23,845 nt of DNA from Bryobacterales bacterium (GCA_003517725.1 DOZZ01000248.1:1-23845); one strand, 5' to 3'; shown: positions 10,102 to 19,104, numbered from the stretch's first letter. The notes: a model not told the origin generated them from the sequence alone. Translations and numbers: made by a program.

Positions 10102-10719
10102 GTGGATCGCAAGTATAGCGTTGAAACTCTCGCGCCAAAAATAGAAACCTTCCTGCGGCCGATGCTGGCCAGCGCCGGCTTCGACCTGGCCTTCAACATC
10201 GTGCCGGGCCACTCGGCCAACCCCGAGATCGAAAATCCCGAAGTGGTCGTAAACTTCAGCGGCCCCGACGTGGACATCCTGTTGCGCAACCGCGGCGAAC
10301 TGCTGCTGGCGATCGAGCACGTCGCCATGGAAGCCATGCGCGTGCCTTCCGAAGACCATTCGCTGATCTCATTCGACGCCAACGATTACCGCGTGCTGCG
10401 CATCGAAGAATTGCGCGCCAGCGCGACGGCGGCGGCCGACCGTGTCAAGCACAGCGGGTCGCCCTTCCGTTTCAATCCGATGAACAGCCGCGAGCGCCGC
10501 GTGATTCACCTGGCGCTGCGCGGTGAAGATACGTTGCGCAGCGAGAGCGCCGGCGCGGGCGGCTACCGCCACGTCATCATCTATCCAGCGGGCATGCCGA
10601 GTTTGCCCGAACCGCCTCCGCCGCCGGCGCGTCCGCCGCAGCGCAGTGACGACCGCGGCTCGCGCGGCCCACGCGACCGGGATCGCGGCAGGCGCGGCCC
10701 CAATCGCGGCAACCGCTAA
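10102..10719 (+). CDS. khpB: KH-R3H RNA-binding protein KhpB/Jag-like, with Arg/Gly-rich tail
   Basis: A 205-residue RNA-binding protein in the standard place after yidC. The KH domain is at about 46-82 (PEVVVNFSGPDVDILLRNRG in part). Its GxxG loop reads R62-N-R-G65, so the first glycine is missing. The R3H domain is at about 125-162, with the R132-x3-H136 motif in RRVIHLALRG. The Jag_N domain that usually precedes the KH domain is absent. From about 168 the protein is a Pro run followed by an Arg/Gly/Asp-rich tail (RGSRGPRDRDRGRRGP), probably disordered and suited to RNA contact. KhpB proteins, often with KhpA, bind many transcripts and influence envelope growth in Gram-positives; the role here is inferred. 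Confidence 0.85.
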   Translation: MDRKYSVETLAPKIETFLRPMLASAGFDLAFNIVPGHSANPEIENPEVVVNFSGPDVDILLRNRGELLLAIEHVAMEAMRVPSEDHSLISFDANDYRVLRIEELRASATAAADRVKHSGSPFRFNPMNSRERRVIHLALRGEDTLRSESAGAGGYRHVIIYPAGMPSLPEPPPPPARPPQRSDDRGSRGPRDRDRGRRGPNRGNR

Positions 10720-10741
10720 CCTATTATTGTGTGCTAGACAT

Positions 10742-10798
10742 TGTGGGGCAGGCTTTCAGCCTGCAGCGGGCTTCAGCCTGGCTTAAGCCTGCCCCACA
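10742..10798. repeat. Palindromic intergenic repeat (REP-like), copy 1
   Basis: A perfect 14-base inverted repeat (10742-10755 against 10785-10798, starting TGTGGGGCAGGCTT) encloses a second, smaller palindrome, GCAGGCTTTCAGCCTGC (10748-10764). A third GGCTTCAGCCTG element is at 10769-10780. The 106-base khpB-mnmE gap holds little else. The inner module recurs at 17629-17660. There is no T run after the right arm, so it does not look like an intrinsic terminator. It probably folds as RNA or single-stranded DNA. Confidence 0.8.
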
Positions 10799-10825
10799 GG
10801 CAACCCTTGTCTTGATATATCGATC

Positions 10826-12160
10826 TTGAATCCCCATAGCACCATCGTCGCGATCTCCACCGCCCCGGGCCGCGGCGGCATCGGCGTCGTGCGGCTTTCC
10901 GGCGATCAGGCTCTCCCCATCGCCCGCACGCTGCTGCACGGCGATGTCGCGCTGCCATCGTGGACGCCGGTACTCGCGCACCTAACCGACGCGCAAGGCG
11001 CGGTCATCGACCAGGCCGTCGTAACCTACTTCGCGCGCCCCAAATCCTACACCGCCGAAGATGTCGTCGAAATCGCCTGCCACGGCTCGCCCGTGGTGCT
11101 GCGCCACTGCGTCGAGCGTGCTCTAAAAGCAGGCGCGCTACTAGCCGAGCCCGGCGAATTCACCTTGCGCGCTTTCCTGCACGGGCGCATCGACCTGCCC
11201 CAGGCCGAAGCCGTGCGCGACCTGATCGACGCCACCACTCTCTATCAGGCGCGCATCGCCGCGCAGCAGATCGATGGCTCAGTCTCGCGCCGCGTGATGC
11301 CGTTGAAGGTGCAGCTGCTCGAATTAATTGCCCTGCTCGAAGCCGGCATCGACTTCGCCGAAGACGATATCGATGTCGCGCCGCCCGCCGAACTCTCGCG
11401 CCGCCTCGCGCCCATCGCCGAAGGCGTCACGCGTCTGGCGCAAAGCTTCGCCTACGGACAGATGGTGCGCGAGGGCTTCACGCTGGCCATCGTGGGTCGC
11501 CCCAACGTCGGCAAAAGCAGTCTCTTCAACCGCCTGCTACAACAGGATCGCGCCATCGTCACGGACCTCCCAGGCACTACTCGCGACATGATCTCGGAGG
11601 TAGCCTCGATCGGCGGCATCCCGATTCGCCTGGTCGACACCGCCGGCATTCGCGAAGGTCGGGAACTGGTGGAGCGCCTGGGCATCGAGCGCAGTTTTCA
11701 AGCCATGGCGGATGCCGGACTAACCCTGGTCATAATAGACGCCGCTGCCGGCATGCTGCCCGAAGACACTCTGCTATGGGCGCGCGCTCGCGGCCAGGGA
11801 CGCTGCCTGCTGATCGCCAACAAATGTGACATCGCGCGCACCACGCCAGATGCCCTGAACGTTTCAGCTTTAACGGGAGAGGGCATCGCCGACCTGCGCG
11901 ACGCCATCCTGCGCGCCGTCGCTCCCGAAGCGCTCGAGGCGGAGAGCGGATTTATCACCAGCCTGCGCCAGGAACAGGCTCTGCGCGAAGCGGTGGATGG
12001 TCTGGACCGCGCCGCCCTCGCCATTGCCGAAAATATCCCGCACGAGATGCTGCTCCTCGATCTCTATGCGGCGCTGCGCGGCCTCGACACCGTCACCGGC
12101 GCCACCACCGCCGACGACATCCTGAACCGCATCTTCTCCACCTTCTGCATCGGCAAATAG
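10826..12160 (+). CDS. mnmE: tRNA uridine-5-carboxymethylaminomethyl(34) synthesis GTPase MnmE
   Basis: A 444-residue GTPase that works with MnmG to modify the wobble uridine of several tRNAs. The N-terminal folate-binding domain begins with [16 protein letters not shown]. The G domain, inserted in a helical domain, has GRPNVGKSS (224-232), TTRD (251-254), DTAG (271-274) and NKCD (332-335). The family's C-terminal CIGK is present, with Cys441. The start is a TTG at 10826, since no in-frame ATG lies nearby and the family's N-terminus begins here. No clear ribosome binding site precedes it. The gene lies 27 bases after a palindromic repeat, and its stop is five bases from that of the convergent sensor gene. 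Confidence 0.94.
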   Translation: MNPHSTIVAISTAPGRGGIGVVRLSGDQALPIARTLLHGDVALPSWTPVLAHLTDAQGAVIDQAVVTYFARPKSYTAEDVVEIACHGSPVVLRHCVERALKAGALLAEPGEFTLRAFLHGRIDLPQAEAVRDLIDATTLYQARIAAQQIDGSVSRRVMPLKVQLLELIALLEAGIDFAEDDIDVAPPAELSRRLAPIAEGVTRLAQSFAYGQMVREGFTLAIVGRPNVGKSSLFNRLLQQDRAIVTDLPGTTRDMISEVASIGGIPIRLVDTAGIREGRELVERLGIERSFQAMADAGLTLVIIDAAAGMLPEDTLLWARARGQGRCLLIANKCDIARTTPDALNVSALTGEGIADLRDAILRAVAPEALEAESGFITSLRQEQALREAVDGLDRAALAIAENIPHEMLLLDLYAALRGLDTVTGATTADDILNRIFSTFCIGK

Positions 12161-12165
12161 GCGGC

Positions 12166-15100
12166 CTACTTCAGCGTGGTCTTGATGGTTCCCAGCAGCT
12201 TCTCCACCGTGTACGGCTTCTGCACAAAGGCGGCCACCTGTTTGCCCTTGAAACGGCGCATGGCCTCGGCCCCGTCATAACCGCTCGACAGAATCACCGG
12301 CAAATCGGGCCGCTCCGCTTTCAGGTGCTGCAGTGCCTCTTCGCCGTTCATCACCGGCATGGTCAGGTCCAGAAGCACGGCGTCGATCGCCGGGTTCTCC
12401 TGAACCATCTCGACCGCCGCCTGCCCGTTGGGCGCGGTCAGAATGTGATAGCCGTACTTCCGCAGCGTTTGCACTGCCACGCGCAGCACCATCTCTTCGT
12501 CGTCCACCACCAGAATGGTGGCGCTGCCGCGCAGGTTGGGGAGCCGCTTTTCCTTGGACTTTTTCACGGCCGGAGCGACGGCCGGAAGCCACACTTTGAA
12601 GGTGGTGCCCTGCCCTGGCGCGCTGAATACCCGAATCGCGCCGTGGTGGCCGCGTACAATGCCTGAAACTGCCGCCAGACCCAGACCGCGTCCGGTGAAC
12701 TTGGTGCTGAAGAACGGATCGAAGATTTTGGCCTTGGTGGCTTCGTCCATGCCGGTGCCGGAATCGGTCACTTCTAAAGTCACGAAATTCCCGGGGCGCA
12801 TCGAGTTCGGCTCGAAATTGGCCTTCACCATCTCACTGTCCACCTGCTCCACGCCGGTCGTGACGCGCACGTAGCCGCCGTGGGCTTCCCCGATGGCCTC
12901 GGCGCCATTGATCGCCAGGTTCATAATCAGCTGCTGGATCTGGCCGCCGTCGGCCATCACGGGCGGCAGGTTCTCGGCCAGATTCAACTGCAGATCGACG
13001 TTCTTGGGAATGGACGTGCGCACCAGCGTGCTGATCTCGCGGCTCAGGTCCGACAGATTCAGGCGCTCCACGATGAAGCGGCCCTTGCCGGCGTAGGCCA
13101 GCATCTGGCGCGTTAAATCGGCGGCGCGCTGGCTGGCCAGCACCACTTCTTTCATGAGCTGCTTGGTCCAGGTGTCGGCCTTGCCATCGCTAAGCGCCAG
13201 GCTGGCGTTGCCCATAATGCCGGTCAGCAGATTATTGAAGTCGTGCGCCACGCCGCCGGCCAGCAGCCCCAGGCTTTCGAGCTTGGCGGTCTGGCGCATC
13301 TGTTGCTCCAGATGCTTGCGCTCGGTGATGTCGCGGAAATTAAGCTGGCAGACCTGGCTCTCCACCTCCTGATAGCAGCTGGCTACAATCTCAACGGAAA
13401 CCTGCCGCCCTGATCGCGTCTTCAGCGTCGCATCCGGTACGCGCAAAATATCTTCGGACTGCACCCGGTGAATCATGCCGGCCGCATCGCGAATCTCCGC
13501 GAACGGCTGGGTCGTCCAAAAACATTTGCCCAGCAGTTCCTCCCGGCGGTACTCCAGCAACTCTCCCAGAAACGGATTGACATCCTCTATCTCGCCGGTA
13601 GCCGCGTCGGCGATCAGGATGCCGTCCTTGGCGCTTTCGAACAGGCGCCGATATTTGGCTTCCGCCATGCGTTTGCGGCCGCTGATGTCTTCAATCGCCA
13701 GCAGTGTCTGCCCGTTGGTGCCGTCGCGGACCAGCTTGCGCGCATTCAACTGGTACACGCGCCGGCCCTCCTGCTCCAGCTCCTGTTCCACCTCCACATC
13801 CTGCGCGTGGCCGTCCATGTTTTCGAGCAAGTGGCGCACCCGCGGCACATCCCAGCGCCCATTCTGGATCTCAAAGAAGCTGCGCCCCACCGTCTGCTCG
13901 GGCGTGACGTGGAAGCTCTCGAAGAAAGAACGGTTGGCGCTGTGCAGCCGCAGTTGATCGTCCAGCACCAGCAGCGGCTCGCGCACCGTGGCCAGGATGG
14001 TCTCGACATAGTTGCGCGTCTCCTCAACTTCAGCCAGAGACCTGCGGAGTTGATCCACGTCGAGCAGCTGCAGTACCGCGCCCGAAATGTGGTTGTCGCT
14101 CGTGCGATAGGGCCGGATGCGCATGGAATGCCAGCGCCCCTCCTGATCCCGAACCTCCTGCTCATAAGGCTCGAGCGACTCAATCACGCGCCGCAGCAAC
14201 TCCTCCAAATTGGGCACATTGATGCGCGGCTTCAGGTCGGAAATGGGACGCCCCACGTCGGCCGGAATCAGGTTCAGCACCTTCTGCGATGACGGCGTGA
14301 AGCGCCGGATGCGCAGGTCGTTGTTCAGCATCACGACGGGCGTCTGCATGCTGCTCAACAGGTTCAACAGATCGTTGTTGACGTCGTTGAGCTCCAGATT
14401 GCGGGCGCGCATCTCGTCGTTCATGGTGGTCAACTCTTCGTTCGACGACTGCAGCTCCTCCTTGGCGGTGAGCAGCTCCTCATTGGTGCTCTGCAGCTCT
14501 TCGTTGGTGCTCTGCAGCTCCTCGTTGCTCGACTGCGCCTCTTCATCGGCCCCGCGCAGGTCTTCGATCAGCGACTGCATGTAGGTGCCCGTGGCCGCCA
14601 GCTCCTGCTCCAGTTCGAGATCGCCGGCGGCGGCGCGTCCTTCCTCGCGCGGTCCGGCGGCGGGTGACGCCGCGTTACGCTGCGTCTGCTCAGTCTCCTC
14701 GAACAGCACCAGGAAATACTTCTCGGCATACTGCTGCGAAATGGGCCGCACAATCAGGTTCAGAGGCCGCTGCGCGCTGCGGTAGAAAATCTGCAGCCCG
14801 TCACGGCGAGCCGTACTGTTCCGTGCCGAGGCCTCCCCCAACGCCGCGCGCAGATGTCCGGCCAGGTCGTCGCGCACCAGCTTCAGCGCATCCAGCGTGG
14901 CCTCCCCCGAGACGGGTGAAATGTAGGGCCCCACGTCGCCTCGAAAGCTGATCACATGGCCCTTGGAATTCACGATTATTCCGCTCGGCGCGTAGTCCGC
15001 CAGCAACAGGCGATCGGCCTCGGCGTCCGGGTTCGGCGGATCCAGGCCGGCGGCCGGCCCCGCCGGCGCGCGCAGTGACGGCACCGTGTCGACCGGCACA

Positions 15101-16545
15101 TAAGCGTGCCGCGGGTTGCGGCAGTACAGCTTATGCTCGGAGTCGAGCGGCACAAAGTGATCGGGGCAAGCGGCGATGGTTTCGGAGTTGCCCAAAAGCA
15201 GGCAGCCTTGCGGCTGCAGGGCATAGCTGAAAGTGGAGATCACGCGCTTCTGTAAAATCGAGCCCAGGTAGATCAGCAGGTTGCGGCAACTGATCAGGTC
15301 CATGCGCGCCAGGGGCGGGTCGCGGGTGACATCCTGCCGCGAAAACACGCACGACTGCCGCAAAGCGCGGATTACCTGATAGCCGCCTTCCACGCGCTGG
15401 AAGAAACGCGACAGGCGCGTGGGCAACACGTTCTCGGCAATGGTTTCGGGGTAGCGCGCCAGGCGCGCCACGGCAATCGCCTTCTCGCTTAAGTCCGTGC
15501 CGAAGATCTGCATCGCGAAGCTGTGCCCGGTCTGGAACTGGTATTCCATCAGGCTGATGGCGATGGAGTAGACCTCTTCGCCGGTGGCGCACCCCGGCAC
15601 CCACACGCGCAGCGGCAGATCGCGGGGGCGTCCCTGCAGCAGCGCGGGCAGCGCCTTCTGCTGCAAAACATCAAATGCGCCAGGGTCGCGGAAGAATGAT
15701 GTCACCGATATCAATAGATCCTCAAATAGCGCCTGGATTTCGCCCGGGGTGGTTTGAAGCAGCTCCACGTAACGCTCGAGCGTGTCGGTCTGGCACAGCG
15801 CCATGCGCCGCATAATGCGCCGTTGGATCGTGGGCAGCTTGTAGTAGGCGAAGTCAACGCCCACGGCGTCCCGCAGCAGCCCCATGACGCGCTGTAATAC
15901 CGGCCCGTTCTCCACCAGTTCCGGCATTGGCAGCGGGCCAAGGTAGGAGTGCCGGGATATGCGCGCCAGTTCTTCGGCGATCTTTTCCGGCGGCAGCACG
16001 AAATCCACGGCGCCGGCGGCCTGGGCATTCCGGGGCATGCCGTCGAACTGGGCCGACGCGTCTTGCACGAAGGTAATGCCGCCCTGGTCTTTGATCGCCT
16101 GCAGCCCGTGGGCGCCGTCCGAGTCGCACCCCGACAGCACCACGCCCACCGCCTGGCTCTTCTGTTCCTTCGCCAGAGAGCGGAACAGATGGTCGATCGG
16201 CAGATGCATGCCACTTTCGCGCGGTGTCACCACCAGCCGCCCCTGCTGCAGGGCAATTTCTCGATTGGGAGGGATTACGTAGACGTGATTGGCTTCTACC
16301 GTCGCCCCATCCACCACTTCATTCACGGGCATCGGCGTGTGGCCCGCCAGCAAGTGCGCCAACGCGCTGGCATGGTGTGGCGACAGATGCGAAACCAGCA
16401 CGAAAGCCATCCCGGTGTCGCGCGGCAAATGCGTCAACAGCCGCGTGAAGGCGTCCAAACCACCGGCGGAAGCTCCGACCCCAACTATCGGAAAGCAGTT
16501 CGATTCCGGACCCTGTGGCGCTGTGCTCACCTTGTTAGTAAGCAC
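12166..16545 (-). CDS. CheB-CheR-PAS-histidine kinase-receiver hybrid signalling protein
   Basis: A 1459-residue multidomain protein. The order is: CheB methylesterase (about 18-200; S26 in GASAGG, H53, D143) without its own receiver; CheR methyltransferase (about 210-476; TSFFRD, SAM site VPGCATGEE 316-324, SCRNLLIYL); a degenerate PAS-like region (about 515-617); a heptad coiled coil (about 645-730); three PAS-like domains (about 728-832, 845-955, 963-1075); HisKA (H1101 in AHDFNNLL); HATPase (N1213, DSGTGMD, GRGLGL); and a receiver (D1348, D1349, phospho-acceptor D1393, K1443). It has no membrane segment, so it is probably cytoplasmic. All catalytic residues look intact. No chemoreceptor or other che gene is in the window, so the partner is unknown. 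The start is GTG 16545; a second GTG five codons later is possible. Confidence 0.92.
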   Translation of the reverse strand: MLTNKVSTAPQGPESNCFPIVGVGASAGGLDAFTRLLTHLPRDTGMAFVLVSHLSPHHASALAHLLAGHTPMPVNEVVDGATVEANHVYVIPPNREIALQQGRLVVTPRESGMHLPIDHLFRSLAKEQKSQAVGVVLSGCDSDGAHGLQAIKDQGGITFVQDASAQFDGMPRNAQAAGAVDFVLPPEKIAEELARISRHSYLGPLPMPELVENGPVLQRVMGLLRDAVGVDFAYYKLPTIQRRIMRRMALCQTDTLERYVELLQTTPGEIQALFEDLLISVTSFFRDPGAFDVLQQKALPALLQGRPRDLPLRVWVPGCATGEEVYSIAISLMEYQFQTGHSFAMQIFGTDLSEKAIAVARLARYPETIAENVLPTRLSRFFQRVEGGYQVIRALRQSCVFSRQDVTRDPPLARMDLISCRNLLIYLGSILQKRVISTFSYALQPQGCLLLGNSETIAACPDHFVPLDSEHKLYCRNPRHAYVPVDTVPSLRAPAGPAAGLDPPNPDAEADRLLLADYAPSGIIVNSKGHVISFRGDVGPYISPVSGEATLDALKLVRDDLAGHLRAALGEASARNSTARRDGLQIFYRSAQRPLNLIVRPISQQYAEKYFLVLFEETEQTQRNAASPAAGPREEGRAAAGDLELEQELAATGTYMQSLIEDLRGADEEAQSSNEELQSTNEELQSTNEELLTAKEELQSSNEELTTMNDEMRARNLELNDVNNDLLNLLSSMQTPVVMLNNDLRIRRFTPSSQKVLNLIPADVGRPISDLKPRINVPNLEELLRRVIESLEPYEQEVRDQEGRWHSMRIRPYRTSDNHISGAVLQLLDVDQLRRSLAEVEETRNYVETILATVREPLLVLDDQLRLHSANRSFFESFHVTPEQTVGRSFFEIQNGRWDVPRVRHLLENMDGHAQDVEVEQELEQEGRRVYQLNARKLVRDGTNGQTLLAIEDISGRKRMAEAKYRRLFESAKDGILIADAATGEIEDVNPFLGELLEYRREELLGKCFWTTQPFAEIRDAAGMIHRVQSEDILRVPDATLKTRSGRQVSVEIVASCYQEVESQVCQLNFRDITERKHLEQQMRQTAKLESLGLLAGGVAHDFNNLLTGIMGNASLALSDGKADTWTKQLMKEVVLASQRAADLTRQMLAYAGKGRFIVERLNLSDLSREISTLVRTSIPKNVDLQLNLAENLPPVMADGGQIQQLIMNLAINGAEAIGEAHGGYVRVTTGVEQVDSEMVKANFEPNSMRPGNFVTLEVTDSGTGMDEATKAKIFDPFFSTKFTGRGLGLAAVSGIVRGHHGAIRVFSAPGQGTTFKVWLPAVAPAVKKSKEKRLPNLRGSATILVVDDEEMVLRVAVQTLRKYGYHILTAPNGQAAVEMVQENPAIDAVLLDLTMPVMNGEEALQHLKAERPDLPVILSSGYDGAEAMRRFKGKQVAAFVQKPYTVEKLLGTIKTTLK
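14428..14535 (-). repeat. In-frame 21-base tandem repeats encoding heptads
   Basis: Inside the hybrid kinase gene, residues 671-706 are five imperfect heptads of the type SxNEELQ (SSNEELQ, STNEELQ, STNEELL, TAKEELQ, SSNEELT). The DNA repeats at 21 bases with high identity. This is a coiled coil common in CheB-CheR-PAS hybrids; it is expected to join the methylation and kinase halves. Confidence 0.85.
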
Positions 16546-16594
16546 TAGTGGCCGCGAAATTGCAACCCGGCAATAACCTGGCCGTGTCAGGCGA

Positions 16595-16603
16595 TGATAT
16601 ACT
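16595..16603 (+). promoter_or_regulatory. Extended -10 promoter of the aldolase gene
   Basis: TGATATACT reads as an extended -10 (TG-n-TATACT), 43 bases before the aldolase ATG. No good -35 is seen at the usual spacing, as is often the case for extended -10 promoters. It lies in the 101-base gap divergent from the hybrid kinase gene. Confidence 0.45.
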
Positions 16604-16646
16604 CTATGATGCTAACTGCATGGTGACAGGGGTAGAGTAACGCGCT

Positions 16647-17630
16647 ATGGCGACGGCCCACCACCATCCGCAAATTGCCTCCCTCCTAACCCTTTCCGCG
16701 CGCCTGGGCCGCGATCCGCTTTTGGTGCAAGCCAGCAGCGGCAACACCTCCGTGAAGCTCGATGGCGTGCTGTGGATCAAAGCCTCCGGCAAGTGGCTGG
16801 CGAGCGCCATGGACGAGGATAGCCTGGTGCCCGCGTCCCTCGACCAGGTCCGCGGCTGCATGCGGCAGGGCCTGGACTATCGCAGCATCCGCGCCGGAAC
16901 CTCCGGCTGCGAGTTGCGCGCCTCCATCGAAACCGCCATGCATGCCGTCATGCCGCATCGCGTGGTGGTGCACGTGCACTCGGTGAACGCCATCGCCTGG
17001 GCCGTGCGCCGCGATGCGCCCGAGCGCATGGCCGAACTGCTGAGCGGCCTGCCCTGGCAGTGGATTCCTTACGTCGCATCGGGCCTGCCGCTGGCGCAGG
17101 AGATCGGGCGGGCGCTCGAGCGCGACCCGGCGGCCACCGTCTTCGTGCTGGGCAACCATGGCCTGGTAGTCGGCGCCGACACGTGCGCCGAAGCCGCCGC
17201 GCTGTTGGACCAGGTGGAACAGCGCATTGCGGTACAGCCCCGCCCGCCGCGCCAAGCGCCCGTCCGCCTTAAGCCGCGCGCGCAATGGCGCCTGCCGGCC
17301 AACCCCGCGCTGCACGCTTTGGGCGCCGACGCGGTCAGCTTCCGCATCTTGCAGCAGGGCGTGCTCTACCCTTGCCAGGCCATATTTCTGCAGGAGCCCA
17401 CCGGCGACGCCGCCTACGTAGCCGCCGCCGGCCGGGGCGTGCTGGTCAGCGCAAGCATCACCAAAACTCAGTCGGCCATTTTGGGAGGCCTGCTGGAAGT
17501 GGTGCAAAGGATCGACGAAAACGCCCCCATCCGCTACCTGCTGCCGTCGGAACTGGAAGCGCTGCTCAGCGCCGACGTCTACCGCTACCGCCAAAAAGTA
17601 GAATCAAACGCCAAAACCCGTGTAGTGTAG
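16647..17630 (+). CDS. Class II aldolase/adducin family protein (rhamnulose-1-phosphate aldolase-like)
   Basis: A 327-residue zinc aldolase-like protein. Family marks are SSGNTSVK with WIKASGKWL (30-51), RASIETAMHAVMPHR (91-105, with E95), VHVHS (metal ligands H109 and H111) and GNHGLVV (third ligand H171). The RxSIETxxHAxxPHR pattern is closest to the aldolase half of the bifunctional rhamnulose-phosphate aldolase/dehydrogenases. Here it stands alone, with no dehydrogenase domain. Such enzymes cleave a sugar phosphate to dihydroxyacetone phosphate and an aldehyde; the substrate cannot be told. The segment after about 220 is less conserved. The ATG at 16647 is preceded by GGGGTAGAG. No sugar kinase or isomerase is adjacent, so the pathway is unknown. 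Confidence 0.78.
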   Translation: MATAHHHPQIASLLTLSARLGRDPLLVQASSGNTSVKLDGVLWIKASGKWLASAMDEDSLVPASLDQVRGCMRQGLDYRSIRAGTSGCELRASIETAMHAVMPHRVVVHVHSVNAIAWAVRRDAPERMAELLSGLPWQWIPYVASGLPLAQEIGRALERDPAATVFVLGNHGLVVGADTCAEAAALLDQVEQRIAVQPRPPRQAPVRLKPRAQWRLPANPALHALGADAVSFRILQQGVLYPCQAIFLQEPTGDAAYVAAAGRGVLVSASITKTQSAILGGLLEVVQRIDENAPIRYLLPSELEALLSADVYRYRQKVESNAKTRVV

Positions 17631-17660
17631 GCTTCAGCCTGCGCAGGGCTTCAGCCCTGC
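17629..17660. repeat. Palindromic intergenic repeat (REP-like), copy 2
   Basis: Two adjacent hairpins: AGGCTTCAGCCT (17629-17640) and GCAGGGCTTCAGCCCTGC (17643-17660). They begin within the aldolase stop codon and fill most of the 39-base gap to the ahcY stop. The module is the same as in the khpB-mnmE gap. No T run follows on either strand. Confidence 0.8.
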
Positions 17661-17669
17661 TGTTCAGGC

Positions 17670-19097
17670 TCAGTAACGATAACTCTCAGCCTTATACGGC
17701 CCGTCCGGCGACACACCCAAATACTCCGCCTGCTCCTTGGTCAGCGTCGTCAACTTCACGCCGATCTTCTCCAAATGCAGCCGCGCCACTTCTTCGTCGA
17801 GCTTCTTCGGCAGCGTGTAAACGTCCACCTTGTAAGAATCCCGGTTCTTCCAAAGATCAATTTGCGCCAGCGTCTGGTTGGAAAAACTGTTGCTCATCAC
17901 GAAGCTCGGGTGTCCCGTGGCACAGCCCAGGTTCACCAGCCGTCCCTCGGCCAGCATGTAGATGCTGTTGCCGCCGGGGAACGTGTACATGTCCACCTGC
18001 GGTTTGATGGTCTCTTTCTTGACGCCCGGCGCGGTGTTCAGCGCGTCCACTTGAATCTCGTTATCGAAGTGGCCGATGTTGCACACGATGGCCTGGTCCT
18101 TCATGTGCCGCATGTGCTCGAGCGTGACGATGTCGCGGTTGCCGGTGCACGTAACATAGATATCGCCGCGCCCCAGCGTGTCCTCGATGGTCGTGACCTC
18201 GTAGCCTTCCATGGCTGCCTGCAACGCATTAATCGGATCGATCTCGGTGACGATCACGCGCGCGCCAAAGCCGCGCAGCGAGTGCGCCGAACCCTTGCCC
18301 ACGTCGCCATAGCCGCAGATCACCGCCACTTTGCCCGAGACCATCACGTCGGTCGCGCGCTTGATGCCGTCGGCCAGCGACTCGCGGCAGCCGTAGAGAT
18401 TGTCGAACTTCGACTTGGTCACCGAGTCATTCACATTGATCGCCGGCACCAGCAGCTTGCCCTGCTGTTGCATCTTATACAGGCGATGCACGCCCGTGGT
18501 GGTCTCTTCTGAAACGCCGCGCCACTCCTTCACCATGTCGTGCCAGCGCGTGGGGTTCTCGGCATGCACCTGCTTCAACAGGTCCTTGATGACCTGCTCT
18601 TCATGACTGCCGGAAGCGCTGTGGACCCAGTCGGAACCATTCTCCAGCTCGTAGCCTTTGTGGATCAGCAGCGTCACGTCGCCGCCATCGTCCACCACCA
18701 GTTGCGGGCCATTGCCACCGGGATGGCTCAGCGCCTGGTAGGTGCACCACCAATATTCTTCGAGCGACTCGCCCTTCCACGCGAACACCGGCACGCCGGC
18801 CGCGGCAATCGCGGCAGCCGCGTGGTCCTGCGTCGAAAAGATGTTGCAGCTGGCCCAACGCACCGATGCGCCCAGGTCCACCAGCGTCTCGATCAGCACC
18901 GCGGTCTGAATGGTCATGTGGAGCGAACCCGTGACGCGCACGCCCTCTAGCGGCCGCTGCGGCGCATATTTGCGGCGAATCGACATCAGGCCCGGCATCT
19001 CATGCTCGGCCATGCGGATCTCTTTGCGGCCCCAGTCGGCCAGCTTCATGTCGGCAACCTTATAAGTTGCGGCGGTTTCCAGTTCTTGGGTCGGCAA
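17670..19097 (-). CDS. ahcY: Adenosylhomocysteinase (S-adenosylhomocysteine hydrolase)
   Basis: NAD-dependent cytosolic enzyme that splits S-adenosylhomocysteine into adenosine and homocysteine, removing the product inhibitor of methyltransferases. The protein is 475 residues and contains the roughly 40-residue insertion of the long form. Motifs are [27 protein letters not shown] (135-140), [16 protein letters not shown] (K228), NAD site GYGDVGKG (262-269), and the C-terminal ESYRY that reaches the neighbouring subunit. The start is a TTG: CAGGAG lies seven bases before it and [19 protein letters not shown] is a normal N-terminus. Upstream in-frame ATGs would run through the regulator's promoter and add unrelated sequence. 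It is divergent from an ArsR-methyltransferase regulator. Confidence 0.96.
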   Translation of the reverse strand: MPTQELETAATYKVADMKLADWGRKEIRMAEHEMPGLMSIRRKYAPQRPLEGVRVTGSLHMTIQTAVLIETLVDLGASVRWASCNIFSTQDHAAAAIAAAGVPVFAWKGESLEEYWWCTYQALSHPGGNGPQLVVDDGGDVTLLIHKGYELENGSDWVHSASGSHEEQVIKDLLKQVHAENPTRWHDMVKEWRGVSEETTTGVHRLYKMQQQGKLLVPAINVNDSVTKSKFDNLYGCRESLADGIKRATDVMVSGKVAVICGYGDVGKGSAHSLRGFGARVIVTEIDPINALQAAMEGYEVTTIEDTLGRGDIYVTCTGNRDIVTLEHMRHMKDQAIVCNIGHFDNEIQVDALNTAPGVKKETIKPQVDMYTFPGGNSIYMLAEGRLVNLGCATGHPSFVMSNSFSNQTLAQIDLWKNRDSYKVDVYTLPKKLDEEVARLHLEKIGVKLTTLTKEQAEYLGVSPDGPYKAESYRY

Positions 19098-19104
19098 TGC
19101 GTGG

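Noticed and set aside
10742..10798. Intrinsic terminator after khpB
   Set aside because: The hairpin has long arms but a loop of nearly 30 bases and no T run on either side. It matches the repeat at 17629-17660 better than a terminator.
13468..14292. Open frames antisense to the hybrid kinase, also at 15949-16548
   Set aside because: They lie opposite conserved PAS and CheB domains and show only low-complexity composition.
14428..14535. CRISPR or other non-coding tandem repeat
   Set aside because: The repeats have no spacers, keep the reading frame and encode coiled-coil heptads.
16686..17594. A 302-codon open frame antisense to the aldolase
   Set aside because: It is rich in Gly/Ala/His/Arg, resembles nothing I know, and the plus strand has the aldolase metal motifs.
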